Shown here piece by piece: positions 23,023 through 35,600 of a stretch of DNA of 64,000 nt. The notes under the pieces were generated by a model that worked only from the letters and a program-made list of their open reading frames with translations, did not search any database and was not told the origin of the DNA. Position numbers and translations under genes: made by a program. Location: positions 1-64,000 of the forward strand of contig NW_025062289.1 of NCBI RefSeq assembly GCF_000002995.4, read 5' to 3'. This stretch comes from Brugia malayi (taxonomy: Eukaryota > Nematoda > Chromadorea > Rhabditida > Onchocercidae). Within the stretch, counting starts at the first letter, position 1. Every line of letters begins with the position of its first letter.

Positions 23023-26000
23023 ATGTATTCAGTGGTGACAATTATTGTACTTCTAACAGGACAAACAAATGGTCAATACGGTGAAATAGCATCACTAATT
23101 GGTGATTCTCTTACACCAGGACTTTTCGGCAGTGCAGCTAGCGGTTTAGCTGGAGCTGCTTCAGGTTTTCTCGGCAAAATTGGAACATGTTTGTTTTATT
23201 TCTCACAATAATGAAAATGTTTCATCTTGTTAGATAAATTTCACTTCAACAAAATATCTCAAAGATGAATTCGAGCATTATTTTTTTGACTAGTAATAGT
23301 TTATAAAATTATTTTTTACTTACCAATGAATGTAGTAAATTTGTCATAAAATTTTTGACATATTTAATTGATATTTAAAAGAGTACTCTTAAATTGTTAT
23401 GCATAATTTAGGTTAAATATGATTTATTTTGTTTTGATACGAATGATTATCTTAGAGTAATAATCATGATAAACACATAAAACAGAAATAATCTGTTACA
23501 ATGTTCGTTTCTTCCTTTTTTTTCAGTGTATCAAATTGCTCAAGGTGCATTACAATTAACAGGTACCGATGTTGGTATCCTGAATCAGGCTGCAGAAGGA
23601 AAATGGTTTAATAAAGTTGTTGAAGAAGCTAGAAATGTAAGTTCATTTCTAATTTTCTCATTTTGTAAAAAGGGTGCAAGAAATGAAAAAGTATTTCACA
23701 GTAACTGTAAATACTACTAATTAGCAAAAAAATATTTCTTTGATTTATTGAATTTTTAAAAAATTTGCATAAAAATGTCAGTGAGACTAAAAATGAAATT
23801 TTTAAATTAAAATTGAAATGTAAAAAGTCCAAAATTAGCAAAAAAGAAAAGCATTTAAACACAATTTTGCATAATAATAAAATATGAAAATAGGAAAAAG
23901 TCAAAGAAAAAAACAATTTTTTTTTGATTTTTTTTTTTAATTTTTGGTTGACCTTTTAAATTAAGATACTTTGAACATCCATTAATTAATTCTTAAAGAG
24001 AGCTCTTTCATATTCAGGTATATTTACTTAAAATAAAGAAGAAATAAATGTCATCCATTATATTTTGCATTCATGTATACCAAAAAGTTATGATAAAGTT
24101 AATTTATACCAGTGAGTATGCTAATGTATAACGATAAGTAAAGTCTAACCTTATCATGTCCTCTCTTTTAAAGTTTTATTGTTTTTTTCTCGTAATAATC
24201 AAAAATTTTATACAGTGTTTTCCTCTCTAACAGTAGCTGCTACAATTTCAATCAATAATTTTCCACTGAAATAATTTGAAAATTATTCAGAAAATTTTTT
24301 TAAAATACATTTTATTTCAATTTCCGACTTTAAAAAAGGTGCCATTAAATGTATGAAAGTGGCGGAAAACTATAATCCGTCTTTCATGTCGTAGAATTTG
24401 TTGTTAGTCTTTTCAAAAAAAAGAAAAAAAAAAACTCTTGCAAAAGTGGATCTTTTATGAGAAATTATATTCTAGGCTAATCGGGAAATTCAAGACACAA
24501 CACTGATTGGTGCGTACATTACTTCAATTTTTATTTAGTTATTTCCATTTCCAATTTAAATACTTTTTAATTGTACCAAAGTAAAGTAATAATATTTGTT
24601 TGCTCTGAAACAAAAATTGGTGACCTTTTTCTTTAAGACTTATAATTAATTTATATTAACTCTAGTCACTTGAAATTTGTTGGCCGGAAATAGAAATCAG
24701 CCGGTTCGTTTGTTAGTAACACTTATCTTGGCCACTATCGATGTTTTGATGGCCTCTAAAATAACGAAAATAGCAAAAAGGCTAAATTACAGTTTTCCGT
24801 TTTTTTTCCATTTCGATTTTTTAAATTTTAACTGGAACAAAAAGCAAATATGTTAATGATGAATATATTAATATCCATAATGATAGTTAAATCACGAACA
24901 CATGTTGGAGAAATATAACAGAATTTTCTGAAATTTCCATAAGTAGTAGGAAAATTAGTTCTCGGTGAAAATTAGGTGTCAAATTCATTATATCGTGTGA
25001 GAGGCGTAAAACTCATTCATCATTTAAAATGATAAAAAGATTTGAGAAATAAAGAATGAAAAAATAAAAAGGAGAGTAGATGGTAATACATTATTGCTCC
25101 ATAACCTGTTCCGAAATTGTCAGTTTCGGGTTTTCACAAATTTTTAATCCTATTGTGACAATGTCAAAGTCCTAAACATCAAACTGTTCGAGCAAAAAAT
25201 GATGAACGTGGAAAAAATTAAAATTGCAAATAAATTGAAGTTGAGGTTCCAATAATTCTACTTGATTCGAAAAAAAAAAATTAATTTTGGTAGCTAAATA
25301 AATGCACTTGCCTTTCAACATTTAGGTGATTTTGAAGACGAAAGAAATGTAAACCATTCCAGGAAATAGACTGCAACCCGATTACTCTCAGTTTGGCATT
25401 AATTTTCCGGCACCGGCACTAGTGACTATGACTAGTGATCATAATACATAATAAAATTCATGTCAAAATTTATTTTAATTATTATTTACTTAGAAAGAGA
25501 CGAATAATTTAAACGGAAAAGAAAACCGAAATACTGTGAATGTAATTAGCGTCAATGAAAACGGAGAAGAGATTAATCATACTGAAAATAGAGAAAACAC
25601 TGAAGCGGTTAGCATGAATAAAATTTTAACAGTAATAATCATGAACATGAAAGGACGATTTTAGTACTAAAAACAAATTTTAGTAAAATTTTCAAAAATC
25701 AAATTAACTCAATTTCTATGTGATCTCTCTAATCTTCTGCAAAGTTCTAAAAAAAAAAAAAAACAGGCAGTAAACAATCTTCGAAGACTTAAAAAAAATT
25801 ATGAAAAAATATGTTTCATAAAATCATTTATTAAAATTACAAAATACAATGAATTGCAGATATTTTCAGGATAAAAAATTAGAGTTCACTGAAGAGAAAT
25901 TAGCAAAATTACAACGATTTATTACATTGTTACATGAAAGTAACATAACAGGAAATGACTTAAGTGAGTTGACACAAATGCTCGAAGAAGAAAGAATGAA

Positions 26001-26815
26001 AATCAGTCAAATCAACAACAACCGAATCTCGAACTGTTTTCACTAATGCTACTTCAGCAGATATCACTACAACTTCAACACTTCAACAAATATACAACGA
26101 GACAAGGTGGTTAATTTATTTGCAATTCTCTCAATTTTCAAATTCTTTATCGCTTCTCCAATTCTTGAAGTATTTATTGACATTTAAAGAGTTTTCGAGG
26201 ATTCATTTCAGTATTCCAAATGTTTCTTCATCAGTAAAAAAAAAAATGTCAGTGTTGTCTTTTTGACATTGTCTTCGATATTTAGAGAGTTTTGAAGACT
26301 TAGCAAGTATATCAATATTATGTTGCAATATCAAATTTTAATTTTAAAATTAAACTAGAATTGTTTACAGCAAAACTTTCATCACCGCTCCGCCAATAAC
26401 CTTTCAACATACAGAAACAGGTGATGTTATTGATAACGAAGATAATGATCTACTTCCATTTTCTACTTCAAGATCAAGAGCAGTAATCACTGATTTATTT
26501 ATATTTACAAAGTAGCAAATTTATTACTCAGTGGGAATTTAAAATTTTTGAATGACAAGAAATACTTCAGATAATTGTTTTATTTACTAAAGAGCAGCTA
26601 TGATCAAATATCAAAGTAGACAACCTACAATCAATTCAGTATTGGCAACTATTTATCGTCCCAGGAAATATCCTCGTCGTATAGCATATCAAGCACTATT
26701 ACCGTTTGTCACCAGTGCTACTCATACTGCAGCTAACATAGAGAAGCCAAAGCAGTTAGAAGTAAAGATGAATGAAAGAGCAATTCAACAACTTCACTTA
26801 ACAAGTATTTCTTGA
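23023..26815 (+). pseudogene. Unrecognised secreted protein gene, reading frame interrupted
   Basis: I do not recognise the family. Likely exons are 23023-23188, 23527-23636, 24476-24509, 25326-25348, 25494-25607, 25870-26106, 26371-26482 and about 26590-26815. The first exon begins with a signal peptide (MYSVVTIIVLLTGQTNGQ), then a small-residue stretch (LFGSAASGLAGAASGFLGKI). Exon 2 reads YQIAQGALQLTGTDVGILNQ. The middle is Asn/Glu-rich and acidic. Exon 6 is probably helical (EEKLAKLQRFITLLHESN), passing into Ser/Thr-rich sequence. The last exon is basic (YRPRKYPRRIAYQALLPFV). Exon 6 needs a one-base shift near 26010, because the direct frame stops at 26044 while the shifted frame stays open to the splice site. 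Exons 7 and 8 also do not join in phase. It may be a decayed gene or a live one with sequence errors. Confidence 0.55.
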
Positions 26816-27200
26816 CAAAAATTCATATTTAATTTATTTCTGTTATTTATTAATTGCAATTATTATGAAAGTGTATGATTCCTTGAAACTGAAACTGTTA
26901 GTTAATCTGTCTGAGAGAAAATAGCTTTTGATTTGAAACCAGTAAGTACAATTTTCTCTTTTGTTCAAGAATTCTTAAAAATTTCTTACAGTAATGAATT
27001 GAGTAATGTTCATACAAAAGCTGATAAAAATTATTCGCAACCTATAAATGTCATTAAATCCTACCCTCCACACATGTCCTCTTTAGAAGGTCATAATACT
27101 AATAATGGGTTATAGACCCATCAGAATCCTAAATATATTCTTGGAGAGCCGAATTCATATTTTAATTCAAACGCTGATCCATTCATCTTACCTTTTTAAA
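26816..27200 (+). other. Possible extra 3' exon(s) of the preceding locus
   Basis: A short GT-AG intron is plausible from AAACCA|GTAAGT (26941) to TTTCTTACAG (26990). After it a frame runs with Ser/Asn/Pro-rich sequence to a TAG at 27115. It continues in the same frame for about 27 more codons (GEPNSYFNSNADPFILPF) before the next stop. The composition resembles coding sequence, but I recognise no family. Confidence 0.25.
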
Positions 27201-30200
27201 TCGAAATCCATCATGAAATTTGCTAATTGGCTTTGATATTTTATTATTGGCTCATTATAAAATTATTTGTAAAAAGTTGTGCATTTGTTAGGTGTATACG
27301 TGTTACCAATCCGTTCATTGTTTTTCAAAATGAATTATAAATATAGAAATTTTAAATTTATCAATTTTAAAAATGAACATTGTGGCAGATTAATAATGAA
27401 AATTAGCACTATGAAAGTAATATTTAATGGTTTCAACAGTTTTAGCAACGAAACAAGATAACCGTCTAGACAAGAATAACAGAGAAAAAAACTAGAGTCT
27501 ATTTGCCAATTTTTGATAAAATAACTGCTGGTAAAAGTATGGCTATAGCGAATTCTTTAAAGAAAATCGAGAGAGACTGAGATCGATAGTAGATGTATAA
27601 AAAATGCTGGATTTTAACTGAAAATGAAATGTACCTAAGCCATACCTGATTCTAAATCTGACCTTTAAATCTAAAAGAACAAAGACATTAAGCAATAGTG
27701 TATTATTATGAATTATTAGAGTAATAAATGAAGTAATTAAGGTTCTGATCACTTCATCTTTTCTTTGGTCTGTTCCCTTCATATTAGCACCGTTACACAA
27801 TCTCATGTTTTTAAATCTTAGCTGTCATCGAATATACAAACAAAAGTTGCATTAATTATTCATTAAGTGAAATGAAAAGGGACTGAAACGAATTTCCTAA
27901 TAGCAAGTATGGAAGAATGCTTGAAGCTAAGCATCAGCGTCACAAAAAGGCTTAGAAGATTGAGTCGATCACAGCTTCTCAACAATTATCTCTTTCATAA
28001 TTATCTATTTTACTACTATCTTTAAGAGATGAGACAATCTTACCAGACATTAACAATTTCACCTTTCTTTTCTTATCTTTATCTTTCTATTCACTCCTAC
28101 GAATGACATTCTTTCTTTCCAAGTCTACTTGTCAACCACTTATGACTCAACACTTTCCACATTTCAAAACGATTAATGTTTAAACTATTTTCAATAATCT
28201 TTTAAACTATCTTAAGTTATTTATAAATTGATATTACACAACTTTTTGTACCTTTATCCAATCAGTCATCCAGTTTCCCTTGTAAATAAGTATTAGTCAA
28301 TATAACTGATAAGCAAAACTTTCTGTGGTATTTTAAAAACTTATTTACAGGAAAAGAAAAAATGAAACATTTGTACTAGAACTGCTGTTAGATATAATAA
28401 AAGTTAGGTAGAATTTATTGTTGTTAACCAAAATAAAAGCTCAAATACCTTGCGTATTTTCAATTGCATTTACAAAACATAATTATTGTTAATATCTTCC
28501 ATATTCAAATTATATAAATGAATATGCAATATAAATGTTGCGTCTGTAATGTTCTGCAGTTATTACATGATGTATTGATTTGTATCTGATAAAAATCTAA
28601 TAACAATGACAACTCTTCGAGTTGCAATGAAATTGATTTAATCATAAAATCATAATCTTTTAACTGATTACATATTCATGTATCCTATTTTAATAATCTT
28701 TTTTTAAATAGTTAACTTCAATTTGTAATGTAAATTGAAGTTTAAAAATTATTGCCTAAATTCTGGTTTTCGATTCAACCACTGATGAATCATTGAAAAA
28801 TGAAAAAGGAATAAGTGTTGAGAAAAGATGTTTGTTGAGTAGCTCAAGAAATATCGGATTAGAATATGACACACTTATCATAAATGACCCGATTTCAACA
28901 CATCCCTCACAATTATCAATAAAAATTGCTCTCAACATTTTTCACCTCCACAGCTAGTCATTTTCTTCTGTTTCTATTTTATTTGTTATTTGTATTTAAG
29001 ATTCTCTTTCTCGCTATTCTTTCCTGTTTTGATCAGTTAAAAAAGAAACCGGACATAATGAATGGTTAGAGCTCAAAACCTACGGAAGATATAATGCATC
29101 GAAATATGTACTCATCTACTATTTACTACTTCTTAATAAATCTCAGGTATCTGTAAAGTATCTTTTGAATGATTGCTTCAAAATCAGAAAAAAATTAATA
29201 CAAACTAAAGATGTCAATGCAGATTTCTGTTACTCTAAGCTTATTAATTTGCCTGAAAAAAATCATCAGTATAACAGCTTTAGATTTTGTCTTTTAATAG
29301 TTACACTTACAATATTCATTTTATTAGCACATTCAATTGATTTCGAACAGATAACTGACTAACACTATACATAAATTAATCATAAACAACAAATTGCAAA
29401 GTTGTAATATCTATTTTCGAAAGATTCTAGAGAAACGAAGAATTTTTTTTCTTTTAAAAGACATTATCGGACTTTTAGTAAAAGAAGCAAATCTAATCTC
29501 TCATATCCTTCTCCTTCTTCATTATTTGATAGAATTTCTATTAACATCACTTCATGCCACTATAATAAAGTCTCGAAAACTATTTCCATCTGCACATCTC
29601 AGAATTCACCTGAAATTATTCCTTAACTCAGACAAAACTGAATTAAGTGATCAGAACAGACCAAGAGATAGAATAAAAACAGAATAAATTAAGCGTTTAA
29701 ATTTCAAAAAAAAAAAAGAAAGAAGGAAAAAGTAATTGGGTAGTTCTATAATTATTTATCTGGAATTATTTTATTTGATGTTACAACTCTATTAAATTGT
29801 ATGACTTCAAATTTAAAATTTGATTTAAAAGTTTTTCACTTATAGCCAATTTTATTTTTCATCATTAAAAAAAGAAAAAAAAGACTGCTTGTTCTCCTTA
29901 GGCACTCTCCTTGTGCTCTTCATTCAGCCTACCAGAATTCCCGCGGTCAAAACGAGGTCAGATTTGAAATCACTACTTCCACTCAATAATTGCTGACTGT
30001 TGCAGCTCTAAGAGAGTTTTACAAGTAGCTTCAATGGTAATTGTATCATTAATGACTAACCTTTTTACCTGTCCAGAACTTACCTTTTACTGGTAGTTCC
30101 CTGCAAAATAATCTAATCATATCTTAAAAGAAATCTAAAAATCTAAAAAAATCTAATTTTAAAACCTAATCATTACTTTTACACATAACTATACATCACG

Positions 30201-30790
30201 ATTACGTCTTCTCAATCACTTTTTTCTTTCTTCATACAGTTATTCTGAATTATTATTATTAGCTATCGTGTATATCTTTATGAGATAACGAATAACATCC
30301 TTTTTGTTTTTTAGAAAATTTATAACTTCAATTTTTTGTTTCATCAGTTATTACGACCATAATTTCGTGTTATCATCATTGCTATGTCCTACTCTTTGTT
30401 ATCATTGCTATGTTATCCTTTTTTTCAGATTTACATCTCAACAAATTCAAGTATTAAATCGTTGAATTGGTTGTGAGATTAGTTTATATCAATTATTAAT
30501 GGGAGACATCAATTTCGGATCTACAGATATCCACTGAAATATTTGGTTTTGGTCTAACAAAGTGTAAATACATTTTTTTTTCGATGTGTTGTGTTGAGAA
30601 GTGTAACCACATTATGATTAGAAGGATTACATCTAAAATACGAAATGAATATTTGATTCAGTGCAAAATTCGTAGCTTTTGAGTATTTACGTAATGTAGT
30701 AAATCTCATTATTTCCTAAAAAAATTAAAGCCACCACCCTTCTCATAACCATTTTTTTATAGTTACGGTTATTTGAAGGAGTTTCTATCT
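27201..30790. other. Intergenic, no supported gene
   Basis: There are several short openings but none with a recognisable domain or consistent splice structure. An 11-bp perfect inverted repeat lies at 28714-28742. Confidence 0.5.
28714..28742. repeat. Perfect 11-bp inverted repeat
   Basis: AACTTCAATTT and AAATTGAAGTT flank a 7-base loop (GTAATGT). It is an isolated hairpin in AT-rich intergenic DNA. Confidence 0.88.
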
Positions 30791-30800
30791 TCTGTTGCAG
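30791..30800 (+). promoter_or_regulatory. Putative spliced-leader acceptor of the FAM122-like gene
   Basis: TCTGTTGCAG ends two bases before the ATG at 30803. This is an acceptor with no coding exon upstream, as in nematode trans-spliced genes with very short 5' leaders. Confidence 0.6.
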
Positions 30801-30802
30801 AA

Positions 30803-33504
30803 ATGAGATGTGAACTCTCAACATCTACAGGTCAGAATTCACCTGCTTGTTCAGCGCAGAGTTCACCATATTCCTCTAACATTAGTGAATCGGAAATTGA
30901 TATTTCATCATTATCAAGGCATTCGTCGTAAGTTTTTCGGACAGAACAAAAAAACGTTCACCGTTAAATTTTGGGCAAACATTTTGCGGAATTCGTTTTG
31001 CATATTTGAATATTTACATACTTGAATATTTTGTTCAAATTTATTAGTAGATTAGTGCTGATTTCAGGTGTTCATCATTAAATCAACAAAATGCATTGTC
31101 GCTGCCAACAGTAACAACAAATGCTATTTCTCCTAACCTACTTTTAAATGGAGGATGTCGAAGTGTCTCAAGAACCGATAATAATGGAAGGGTCGAACAA
31201 GATGGTGCAGCACGCATTCGCCTATCTTGTGCTCCCGATAGTGCAAGTGATGACGATGTAACTGCAGAAGATAGTAGTAGTAGGAGGTAAACATTAAATT
31301 GGGGCCTGGTTGAATTGCGGAAAATTTTTTTTTCAAAATTTTTCAAATTGAAGATTTTGTATTCAGAATTTCATGTTTTGTATTACATGAAAATATGTAA
31401 TTCTTTTTCTTGGCTTAGTTTTGATGGACATTTTCGTTTTGAACGACAAAGCATTATTGAATTAAGCGGAATTAAATGGCGTTCACTCAATGGTATTACT
31501 GGAAGTGGGAATGAACCAGAACGAAAAACTTCTCTGCCACGTACTGTAAGCATTCAATTACTTACAAATTAAGAATTGAAAATGCATTATTGTGTTATGC
31601 TAATTGTCATAAAATTGTGAGTTATTGTCAGTATTAACTAAAATTATTGTATGAATGATATTTAACCTTCTTAAAAAAACTCTTAAATTACTTCACAAGT
31701 CGTTGCATTTCTTCTATTATAAATATAATACAAAATATATTACTATTACAAATATATGGCAATTGTATTATCAGTTTTTCCCAATTTATGTATTTTTTTT
31801 ACAACTGATAAAATTATTTTTGGCTGCTTATAGTTCACACCATCGCCCAGCGTTTCGGGACGATCATCACCAGCATGTCATCCGGTACCTTCGCATTCAC
31901 GTGTTGCAAATATACGTCGAGAAAGCAATTGCTCAATTGAAAGCGAACTTGCCCATGAAAGACTAATGCAATTCGCTCAGCAGGTAGAGATGTTAGATCA
32001 TTGAACGAATATTGTTTTATTATATATGTATATGCTCATCCATATTTCTTCTAACCTTTGGTTTAGGTGTCTTTGGGATTCGATGATTTCAGTATCGGTG
32101 GTAGTGGAGAACGAAAGAGAACACATTCCCTGTCGGAACCAATTTCTGTTTTAACGAATGCTTTTATCCCGCACAGTTGCTCACCGTCACCGACACGATC
32201 AGTTGATATACAGAAGGTTTAGTTTGAAAATTTTAAGTATATCAAGACTATAAAATTTTGTTGCAAGGAAATAACTAGTGGAGGAGCAGAAGATATCTTT
32301 AAAGCTTGATTTAATTGAGTCGTCGCTATATCACATTTGAGACCATAGTTCTGAATTTGGATCATATACATGATTTATTTCTTATTAGGTTTCTTATGAG
32401 AACAGTTATCCTGTCATGTGATTGCGTGATTGTGGAGTCATTTTATTGTTCTCATAGGATGAATTTTGAAGTTACATTACGTTTTTATTTTGCACTGAAG
32501 AGCATGCAGAGTTAAAGTTCTTTCTTCAGCAGTGTTATTCGCCCTCCACGCAACAGGTTGTTCGCAACAACATCACTTATTCTCCTAGTCCAAGTCCAAC
32601 ACCGAGTCCTACACGACATACAATGCGGTATACATATTGGTTCTATTTAAAAAGTTAATGTAAAATTTTCATGTTTTGTTTTTATTTCTTTTAACAGCGA
32701 AGTACATATAACTTTGGACTGACTATATACTTTCATTATTTCTAGAAGTCTGAGTCCAATAGCCGTCCGTCAAGTAATAAAACGTCGATATACCAGTTCA
32801 GCTGATTGTGAATTGGATTCTGATCAACGGTAAGCGCGGTACCTTTCTTTCGCTTTTATTCATTTAAATTATAACAAAGAAAATTGTTTAAAAAAATATT
32901 ATTTATCATGAAAAAAAATTATTTAAGAATGAAAAAGAACTGTTAAAAACATTATTTAATTTGCAGAGTAGCGAAACGACTTTGTCATCAGCCTCACATT
33001 ATAAGTCGTGGTTGTGTTTCTCCACTTGCATTGGAAAATTCGGCAAATTCCTTGGAATCAGCAGTGTAAGAAGTCAATTATATTTTGAAATGTATTTTTA
33101 AAGTTGTATTAATCTTTTGCTAACCTTAGCAGAACTTCAGCATACTATATCTAGATTTTATTTTTTATCAAATTTAATTCGTTTTTTAATAAATTACACA
33201 AAGCGATTGGTTTTCTAACAGAAGATTAGTAGATGCATGATTTTTCTGTAGAGAAAGATATCCATCTTGCATTATAAGTGATTTGTGATGAATATAGCAA
33301 ATCATTTGAAGTATATCTCCGGAATTGGCGAATCCATTTTCCTTTCGTTTTTCCTCTCGTCTTCTTGTTGATCCAGCAATTGAAGCCAAAATGCCTCCTC
33401 CTTCTATGGAACTGGACGAAGATGGCGATTCAGTCAGTGAACAGAGAACGGGTTCAGAGGTACTGTTGATTTTAAAAATGAATTATTTTTTCTGTGGACT
33501 ATAA
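30803..33504 (+). CDS. FAM122/PABIR-family regulator of PP2A
   Basis: Vertebrate FAM122 (PABIR) proteins bind and inhibit PP2A-B55 and are mostly disordered and Ser/Pro-rich. Nine exons join in phase: 30803-30927, 31068-31286, 31419-31545, 31834-31983, 32067-32216, 32530-32627, 32746-32829, 32967-33065 and 33312-33459 (400 codons). Family signatures run in order: RRESNCSIESELAHERLMQF, then SLGFDDFSI (the PP2A-binding helix region), RKRTHSLSEPISVL, CSPSPTRSVDIQKQCYSPS, SPSPSPTPSPTRHTMRSLSP, VIKRRYTSSADCELDSDQR, KRLCHQPHIISRGCVSPLAL and a tail with PPPSMELDEDGDSVSEQ. All of these have counterparts in the human protein. Reading straight on after exon 9 gives a stop at 33504; alternatively GAG|GTACTG is a donor to a further exon. 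The acceptor of exon 9 (TTTGAAG) is weak. No frame break is seen. Basic runs suggest a nuclear location. Confidence 0.82.
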
Positions 33505-35600
33505 ATTTAGATTAGAGATGTTTTTTTTTTTTTTGTTTTTTGTTTTTCATTTTTGTGGATTTAATCTTAATCTCAATTTTTGAGGAATTGAGTGAAGCGG
33601 GTAAAGCTGCACAGACGAAAAAAACGAGTAACTGAATTAATGAAATTGATTGGATACTAATGCACATGTTGCAGATTTCTTTCACCTTTTTTTTTTTTTG
33701 CTCTTTATTTGCTCATTTTTCTTAGCGGGCGTTCTTTTTCCAAATTGTTCTAATTTTAATTTTATAATCGATGTTTTCAAATTACTTTCCATATTATAAT
33801 AGATTTCCTCTCTCTTTTTTTGGGTTACTGTCCTATTTCAGTTTTATTCTTATTTCACTTCATCTCTCTCTCTCTCTCTCTGCAAAGCTGAAACAATGTT
33901 TCACGTTTCACTTACATATCGCTTCTCTTTTTAGAATTCATTTCTGATTCATTCCAGAACTTCTTAGTTCTTGCCTGCAATTTTATTATCATATTAATTT
34001 AAAGAAAATTGTATATGTATTTTCCTTGACTTGCTCAAAAGTTTGTTTATTTCATATTGGTACTACATATTCTGTTGTATGGTTGTCTATTGTATTTTGA
34101 TTCTTTTGTACACCACTGGAATTCCTGTAGCAAATCGCTGTTATTATTGGAATGCCTTTTCTTGTCTTTCTGATAAATTTCTAAAGCATTCATCAATTGC
34201 TAAAGTAAGGTATACTGTGCAATGCAGAAAAGTTGTATTTCAAATTAGAATACCATAGTATTGCTTCAAAACTAATGATAAAAATGTTCGTAGCGTTTAG
34301 GTACAAGACATCATACTGATTATTCAAAATACTCTGAAATCGGTTGGGAATACATCTTTTCTGAGTTTTCAGCTTTTCGGTAATTCCGACATAATTTGCA
34401 ATATTTTATCATTGTTTCTTTGAACTGCTTAATAATATCTGTCTAATTCATTTAATAACTAATATTTTGTGCTCTTATTTATTCGAAAGCTTGTAACCTT
34501 AGAACCATAAAATTGATTCTGACTTGTTCGTTTCCCAAGTTACTACAGTTCTATTACAAAGTTGTACTGTATTTTCAATGAATAGATCGGAACATTTCAG
34601 AAAAATGAAAAAAAAAAATGGTATTAGCCATTCTTCAGTTTTCCGTGAACTTTTCAAAATTTAATGGTATTGTTTGGGGCAATTCATTCCTTGCTTCTAT
34701 TCATCGTCAGAAAAGGTTCCATTGGTTAAGAAATCTATAAATATAATGCCAGATGTTTGTTGGGACAAGTTTTATTGCTTGAATCACAATTTAAGCATAC
34801 TTAGATAAAGTTGTTTGATCCAATTACATACATTTTATCCGCTTAGTTTTTATTGAAAAGTTAGAGAAGGTCGTTTTGTTATTCGTAAAAGCGTTTGAGA
34901 TGGAGTACAATGCCCTTTTTGATAGATTATTTATTAATCACTGAATTACGTTGAAGGAAGTTTCCTTTTAAAGGTTTCCTTCCATTTGATCGATTTTCAT
35001 GTAAAGTCCAGAGTTGATGAAAAGAATTTTTTAATGAAAGTTATTGGTACGATGAAATTGACGATTGAGATCTATGAAGAGTTCCCTTACAGCAACGACT
35101 CTGGCAAGAGGAGGGCATGAACGTTGTTGAATTAAACTGTTCTTAATTTAGAACGACAGTATTACTGAATCGATTATTAAACTTAAGTGATGAATTATCT
35201 CTTCACTTCTATATCTGATAAAAGAAAGGCGTTGGAAAGAAAGGAACTGTTAATTAATTTCGAATGTGTGAATTTAAGTTGTTTTCAGCATATTTCACAT
35301 TATCACCAAATTGTTTGTATTACAAATGCGATTTTTGTCGTATTTATTGCTGGTGATGATGGCAGAGGTTGTTTTGACTAAGGTAAGATTTGTTGGTTTA
35401 GTCGTTAGAGGTGTTTGGAAGTTATCTTTCTCACTGAGGATGGTTTAAATCATGTATCAACAGTAATATTGTATCTTTGATCCCTATATTGCTTTCGACG
35501 TGCAGTCACTAAGCAAATAGCCAGACGGTTCGAATGATCTTTCTTAATTGAAAGAAATTCATTTCAAAAGTGCTATTGCATTATTACCTTTGAAAATTAG
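33505..35600. other. Intergenic or intronic stretch, includes CT microsatellite
   Basis: No convincing exon is visible. A TC/CT run lies at about 33863-33881. An in-phase splice from 33459 to the exon starting at 35601 is possible, so part of this stretch could be an intron of the FAM122-like gene. Confidence 0.45.

Noticed and set aside
28756..28938. Minus-strand opening of 60 codons
   Set aside because: No recognisable motif and no neighbouring exons in phase.
31083..31346. Two minus-strand openings opposite FAM122 exon 2
   Set aside because: They are antisense shadows of a real exon.
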